Positions 58,545-64,000 of a stretch of 64,000 nt of DNA are shown here, in pieces (within the stretch, counting starts at the first letter, position 1; each line of letters opens with the position of its first letter). A program made the position numbers and the translations under genes. Location: contig MQVO02000027.1 of the NCBI GenBank assembly GCA_001986395.2, positions 1 through 64,000 on the forward strand. The letters are read 5' to 3'. The DNA comes from Irpex lacteus. Taxonomy: Eukaryota; Basidiomycota; Agaricomycetes; Polyporales; Irpicaceae. A model generated the notes under the pieces. It saw only the letters and a list, made by a program, of their open reading frames with translations. It was not told the DNA's origin and searched no databases.

Positions 58545-61500
58545 TTACTTACCGCCACCTGGAGGCATCCCCCTCATCCTGTCATCAGGACGCTGCATGA
58601 CGTCCAAGAACTGCGCCCATTCCGACAATCCGAAGCCAACGGAAGCTCCCCACATGTACCCTTCGTCCGTGGTAGGCTGTACGTAGAACTCGCTCGACTG
58701 TTGGGGGACATTGGTTGGTACTTGATGATGCATGTCGACCTCATACCCCATGTGGTATGTGGGTGGATGAGAATTATGCTGGGACAGCTGGTTTGGGTAC
58801 TGAGAATGCATTCCCTGCGGCAGGTGATGATTCGGTGTAGAGTTGATGGGAGAAACACCATGCATGGCGGATATCGCATCGGATGACGGACGGTGGGAGT
58901 GGGCACTCGGCCCATCTGCGTCAGTGGGTGTCCAGCGCAACGAAGAGGTGGGAATCTGAGTCTGGGTCTGCTTCTGCATCGAGCCATAGGCCGAAGGCGA
59001 AGGATCCTCCTGGAAGACGTTCTGCGACGAGACACCGAGGGCTGGTGACGATCCGCTGGACGAATCGCCTTTCAAACTCCCTGCATCCTGGTACGGGAAC
59101 GCGAGCTTCCTCACAAGGTTCAGGACATGCGATTTCTTGCGTCGTCGTTCCTGTGGAAGCTCACTCGCGAAGTCGTCGGAATATAGGGGCGCCAGGGCCT
59201 GCAGGATCGTCAATGCCTTATCTGCGACCGGCATCCATCGGCTTTGCTCGAGACAGGTAATGGCCTTTTTGATGTTCTCGCGGAAGAGAGATGCAGGGGG
59301 TTGGTCGGGATGAGTGATGAGTTGGAACGAAAAGAACATCGCGGCACTGAACACGTGGAAGGGCCCCCAGTTCATGTGGCCAGGTACCGCAAGAGCAGTA
59401 TTGGAGAGGAACTCCGGGCTGGCTTGGCCTACCAGCGAGATGAGTTTGCTGGCAGCGCTCACAGCGGTAGCTTGAGAGGAGGGTATGCTGACGTATGGCC
59501 GATGGAGGGTGAACCGTATGTGGTAGTACGCAGCTCGGATGATGACACTCTGTACGCCAAACCTACGTACAGAAGTGACAGGGCTTGCCAGGGACCGGGC
59601 AATCCGGAATTCATCCAGATCGAGCTCCTCGGGAAGCTCGTCGTACCAGTCTGCGAGTCTTTGATCATGCGCTTCGATGGAGGAATATGGGACAGGTTGG
59701 AATGACACTGCATCATGCATGATGTGGCCTAGCACACCTGCAAGCTTCATGAGCGCGATATTCGGTTGGTAGAGACGACCGGACTTGTCCAGCGCAGGGT
59801 CACAGTCAGCCGGCAGACGTGTGTTATAATGGTGAGAAGCAATGGACAAGGGTCGTCCAAACATAAAGGCCTGCCATCTACAAATAGAATTAGATACAAT
59901 GAACCGCTTTGCATATGCATCCGGGGTTTCTACTCACCGCTCAAACAGGATGATATGCCACCATGCCCAACGCCTACGTTCTGATTCAAACCGACTGAAG
60001 CGAGTTTCACCGGGATCCTTATGCAGACCCATAGCAGTTCCGATGTTAATGAGCTCGCCTTTGATGGCCCATGTCTCCTCTGGATCTTCTTTGGCGAACG
60101 TAAGGTAATGCGAGCGCACTAGCAGCAGCTCGATCAGGTCTAAGCTATATCCTTTTCCCATACCATCCTTTCGGAGATCCCGCTGGTGTCTCTCTAGAGC
60201 CTCGCGCATAACCCCGTAGTATTTCGTCGCAAGTTCTTCGGTTGAACCTGGCAAAGAAGCCAATAGAGGATGGCCCTTTGGCAAGTATCGCACCGCGAGC
60301 AAGATAAGGATGCACACTGTTGCGAGGATCACGCGATCTCCGCCGTGCCCTGACTTGTACCTGCTCCAGCTCTTGAGAAACGCTGGCTCATTGACATGTC
60401 TATAGATCCAATTGCAGTACTCGAAGTAGAAGTCGATCAATCCGTCAACGGCGTGTAGGGGAGGCAGAAGGGCGATCAGATCTTCATCGTAGCCTTGGTA
60501 AGCCCCAGGGGGCGTCGTACTCTCAGGGAAGGTATTCGAAGAGCGAAGTGTCGATCCCAGGTTGTCAAGTGCAGTTGAGGACAATGGCCCATCATGGACC
60601 TCCTCGCGAACCTTAGTGAACGCGTCAGCGTCAAAATTCTGACTACTTGCGGGTAAAGGCAGTTGTGCTGACTTACAGATAAAAGATGGGACAAGGCACT
60701 TGTGGGTCCTGCGAAAAATCCACTGTGATCGGACTGTCCCAAGAGGCCTGGGGCGCTGTCGGCCTTCGCCTCCGCGGAGATAGGTGAATAGCTTCCCCTG
60801 GATATCTCCTTCTTAGGCATACCGCCCTGGATGGAGGTGGGTGGTGCTGGTAGCTGCATGGTAGGTTTCTGGGTGAGAGGGCTAGTCGCGACGGCAGAAG
60901 TTGTGTGTCCGACAGGCGTCGGCCTAGTGATTGATCCATTCTGGACAATGTGGGACTCCAGCAGAGCTATGGACTGCCTTATACGCGCGAATTCTGCTGC
61001 TGGATCTATACGAGAGTGTCTGTGTGTACGAACGCGGGCAAAGGAGTTAGCAATGACCTTAGATCACAGCAGACGACGGAAAGAAGACGTGCAACTATCT
61101 ATAATCACTCATAAAGTCGGTTGTAGCGCGATCGACGAGCCCCGTCATCTCCGCGGATCAAAGCAAGCTGCTAGGATTGGGAAGCGGGGCGAGTCAATCA
61201 CCCACGATAAATTTGCACCGATCCTTGGTGTAAGTACTTGGGAAGGCGCACCGAAATAGTGGCGGCCGCGGAGAGAAGCACACGTGCACAGGAATACTGC
61301 GAAGCGACAACCAACGAACTATGACTTACGACTGTTCGTCTGCTCTTCCTGAGCCCTCGCTCTCATTCTGGTAACACGATGCTGTAGTCCCTGCTCAACG
61401 AGTGAAGATGTGAGGAGCGACGGTATGTACGTAATATTGTAATCACGTACCCCGCAGTACGCAAGACGAGCATGGTCGATTCCTTAAGCAGGTGATGAAG

Positions 61501-61779
61501 ATGTAAGGGTTGGTTTATAGTTCAGAGCATTCACAGAAGGCTAATTCCTCACCTGTCGCATTTCAGCTTACTATTCCTACATGGTTCACAGTTGATGGCT
61601 TTACGTGCTCGTTTGGGGGCTGGAGGCTTGAGGTCATGGGCCTGGGAAGGGTCTATCGATGCCAAGACAGGAGAATGCGGTCGACTATGTTTCACGCGGG
61701 CCTGTGAGGTGGATGCAACGGGCGAATGGGAGCCATTTTCGAGGTGGGCTTGCTGACCGTGACCGGTACTAGGAGGCAT
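58545..61779 (-). CDS. Zn2Cys6 fungal-specific transcription factor
   Basis: Nuclear DNA-binding regulator. The start at 61779 (MPPSTGHG) is followed by the basic KRARKAINCEPCRNSKLKCDR, the first half of a Zn2Cys6 cluster. A small exon (about 61481-61450) supplies NRPCSSCVLRG and the next gives SCYQNE, completing the six cysteines. A short coiled-coil-like helix (IRQSIALLESHI) follows. The middle and C-terminal part is a fungal transcription-factor domain with DLIALLPPLHAVDGLIDFYFEY, a WAIKGELINIGTAMGLHKD segment and ERRRWAWWHI. The tail is rich in Pro, Gln and His. It ends GGGK-stop at 58545. The target pathway is unknown; its neighbours are housekeeping genes. Confidence 0.9.
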
Positions 61780-62798
61780 GGCACCTTGCCGAGAGTCGGC
61801 TGCGCGTGATAATGATACAGTACAGGCGTGCGGTAGGGATGTCGAGCCAGTGGCGTCGTTAGAGATGGCGATTAGATATTGCTCGGTGGTCTCGACGAAA
61901 CAGTGGGGGTTGGAGTCAACAAATGGTCGTGAGGAACGTGCGGGGAATGGTGACGGTGGGAGACAACGTGTATATAAGGTGGACTTGAACCGGCGACGTG
62001 AGTGATAGGTACAAGAAGTTAGGCTGGATGAAAGTTGCGTCTCGTAGGATACGAGGATTAGTGAGCAGCTATCCGAGAGAAGAGTTCAACGCAGAGAGCC
62101 TGTTCGTTTACTGCTCGCTGCTACAGTCTCGCCCGCTCTTCCGTACCAGCGCTGTCCAGAAACGGAAGGAGGCGGCAAAGGCGCGTTATCTTAGATTGCG
62201 CCGGACCTCAGATGAAGCCGAACACCTATGCACTCTGGTTGGATATAGGGTCATAGCCAATACCTTTGGTGAATGGTTAGTTATTCGACATAGATATACA
62301 GTAGAGTATCTTTGACAATGCCAAGATAATATATACCATCCCCTTTCAAATAAATGCATGCACGATGGTGCCCCAATCGAAATGCAATCTCACGTCCATC
62401 AGTCTGAAAGGAAACGACCGCGACGACCCGAGGCGATGTAAATACACACTGCAGAGCCTGGCTCGTCCATGGCAAATCATGTACGTTCCAGTACTGCCGT
62501 AGCACTGCCCTGCTTAAAGACTGAGAGACATGCGAACCTTTTTCCGTAAGGCCGTAAAGGATAATTGTGCGTATTTCGATGGCTGGTTCAACGGCTCACT
62601 GGCAGCAGAGAGGAGCACATAGAGATTCAGTACGATGTGCTAGCAAACTTTGGCTATTGTATACTATATATATATAGTTACTTTACAAGGATTTATGAGT
62701 GTTTCCGCAGCGAAAGATCTGGTTTGAAGCGAAGGTTTATTCTAAGAGCACCATAACTTGAAGTATAAGCGGCCACCGTATACAGCATGAACCAACTG
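61780..62798. other. Intergenic region upstream of the Zn2Cys6 gene
   Basis: It holds the 5' region of the transcription factor and the 3' flank of the desaturase. A TATATATA run lies near 62667-62678. No gene is supported. Confidence 0.45.
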
Positions 62799-64000
62799 TC
62801 ACGGCCTGCCATCCTCGACACTGTGTGGTACTGTATGAGAGACAATCCTTAAGCTCAAACAGGGGGGAACATTTGACGCTCCTGCATGCTCTGTCCCACC
62901 GTGAAGCACTGCTACACGCATGGTCGCCAGCAACTAAACGAAATTAGTATTTAGTGCCTGCCATGCTCTCGTATTCCTCCTGCGTTGGCAAACAAGACAC
63001 TTACATTGTGCGCTGCATTGGAATGCTCGTAGGTGCCTCCAAAGAACGCGCAAGTAGCATCCTTGCCAACAAGAGCGACCAAGGTATTGACGCCGCCCGG
63101 GTGACCTTCTGAAAATTCCTCCACGTCGTGTATAAACCCAGAAATAAGTACAAGGCGGCGGTTGCGCGCTTGATTTTTGTCTATTTGGACGAAGGGCATC
63201 AAGCCTGACGTTGTAAAACCATGAATGAAAGGCGTACATGTCTCCCAATCGACCACAGGCAGATCTTCGGACGATGGTGGCCATTGTATACTGTCTTGCT
63301 CTTTCTTCAAACGTTTGATGGTCATCGTAAAGATGCTTTTCTGCACTTCACCATCTGGGAAGGTTTTGAGGTGGCTAGCCAAACCAAGCTTCTCGCATAA
63401 GACAATAAACCACTTGGTGGGATCCCATTGGTACCATTTGACCGCATTACGATAATCCATAGGAAATTGATGGTGGAAGTTGTGGTATCCTTCGCCGAGA
63501 GTAACGATCGCGGTGATAAAGTGATCTCGGGGTGTCAACTTGTCGTCGAAGGTGGATTCTCCTAGCCAGTGCGCCAGTGAATTAACGCTAAAGACACACT
63601 ATCGATTCAATCGCACATATTAGCAAGATAGTTCATAGCCAAATTTGGGGCATAAACTCACATGATGTACCACTGTCAGTCGCAAAAAGCCCGCGTAATA
63701 GAAGCCACCACGCCAGTCTCCCCAACATAGTCCCGGAATTATAGAGGGTAGTAGTAGACCAAAGACAAACGCGATCATGAAGAATCTGTCGTGCTGCCAT
63801 GCTACGACGACGTTATGCTTTAGGTCACTAATGTCAGCTGGGCCGTGGCGCTGACTCGGTCTGACAAGCATCCACCCAATGTGAGACCAGAGGAGCCCAT
63901 GGTGCGCACCATATGGGTCGAAATCAGTATCAGTGTAGCGGTGGTGAGCCCGGTGGTGTCTTGCCCACCACTTGATGGAGCCCTGCACCGCACCCGCACC
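62799..64000 (-). CDS. OLE1: Acyl-CoA delta-9 desaturase with cytochrome b5 domain, 5' end beyond window
   Basis: Endoplasmic-reticulum membrane enzyme that introduces the delta-9 double bond into palmitoyl- and stearoyl-CoA. The second histidine box HHRAHHR is at about 63960-63940 and the third, GEGYHNFHH, at about 63480; the first lies outside the window. Membrane helices (IAFVFGLLLPSIIPGL) lie between. The C-terminal cytochrome b5 domain has the haem motif HPGG and a second haem histidine in HSNAAHN. An intron at 63004-62934 separates the last exon (LLATMRVAVLHGG...), which ends at the TGA at 62799-62801. Reading through that intron would give a false C-terminus. Another intron follows VVHH near 63660. 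The domain order matches fungal Ole1. Confidence 0.95.

Noticed and set aside
61975..62000. tRNA B-box-like GGTTCAAGTCC on the - strand
   Set aside because: The flanking bases do not form a T-stem and no acceptor or anticodon stem is present.
62934..63004. Read-through C-terminus of the desaturase
   Set aside because: The stretch is a 71-bp intron with GTAAGT and TTTAG. Splicing gives the conserved LLATMRVAVLHGG end.

Overview
The window is nuclear DNA of a filamentous basidiomycete, most likely a mushroom-forming agaricomycete. Genes are broken by many 45-80 bp GT-AG introns. A Ty3/Gypsy element of the type common in agarics is present, together with a DUF6589 protein, a Zn2Cys6 regulator with a basidiomycete-style CYxN motif after the cluster, and a family of single-pass membrane proteins typical of Agaricomycetes. 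No rRNA, tRNA or CRISPR was recognised.

Layout. 1-10636: a Gypsy-type LTR retrotransposon whose 5' LTR is cut by the window edge. It carries gag (frame-broken), protease, RT-RNaseH-integrase, and a spliced antisense gene between pol and the 3' LTR. It sits in an intron of a multidrug-type ABC transporter (copy A, + strand, 3' part 10660-14935). 14936-20816: gene-poor. 20826-26387: a 5.56 kb DNA element with 162-bp terminal inverted repeats and a 9-bp target duplication. It encodes a RecQ-type helicase (+) and a DUF6589 protein (-) that converge on each other. 27300-28947: an Atf1-type bZIP factor. 30221-32101: a single-pass membrane protein. 33123-39742 and 43153-49977: two more ABC transporters (B and C, - strand), paralogous to A and separated by repeat-rich sequence.

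From 50.6 kb the window becomes ordinary housekeeping sequence: hexokinase (-), mitochondrial ATP synthase subunit d (+), calcineurin B (-), mitochondrial tRNA-modifying GTPase MSS1/MnmE (+, with frame breaks), a Zn2Cys6 transcription factor (-), and the 3' part of an acyl-CoA delta-9 desaturase with cytochrome b5 (-).

The most unusual object is the 20826-26387 element. It pairs a RecQ helicase with a DUF6589 protein inside sharp transposon boundaries, and each terminal repeat contains a perfect 16-bp-stem hairpin. The second is the spliced antisense gene in the Gypsy element, placed between two copies of an 18-nt polypurine-tract-like sequence. Single-base frame breaks occur in gag and in MSS1 although the LTRs are almost identical, so either recent decay or uncorrected assembly indels must be considered. 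All assignments come from reading the sequence; no database search was run.
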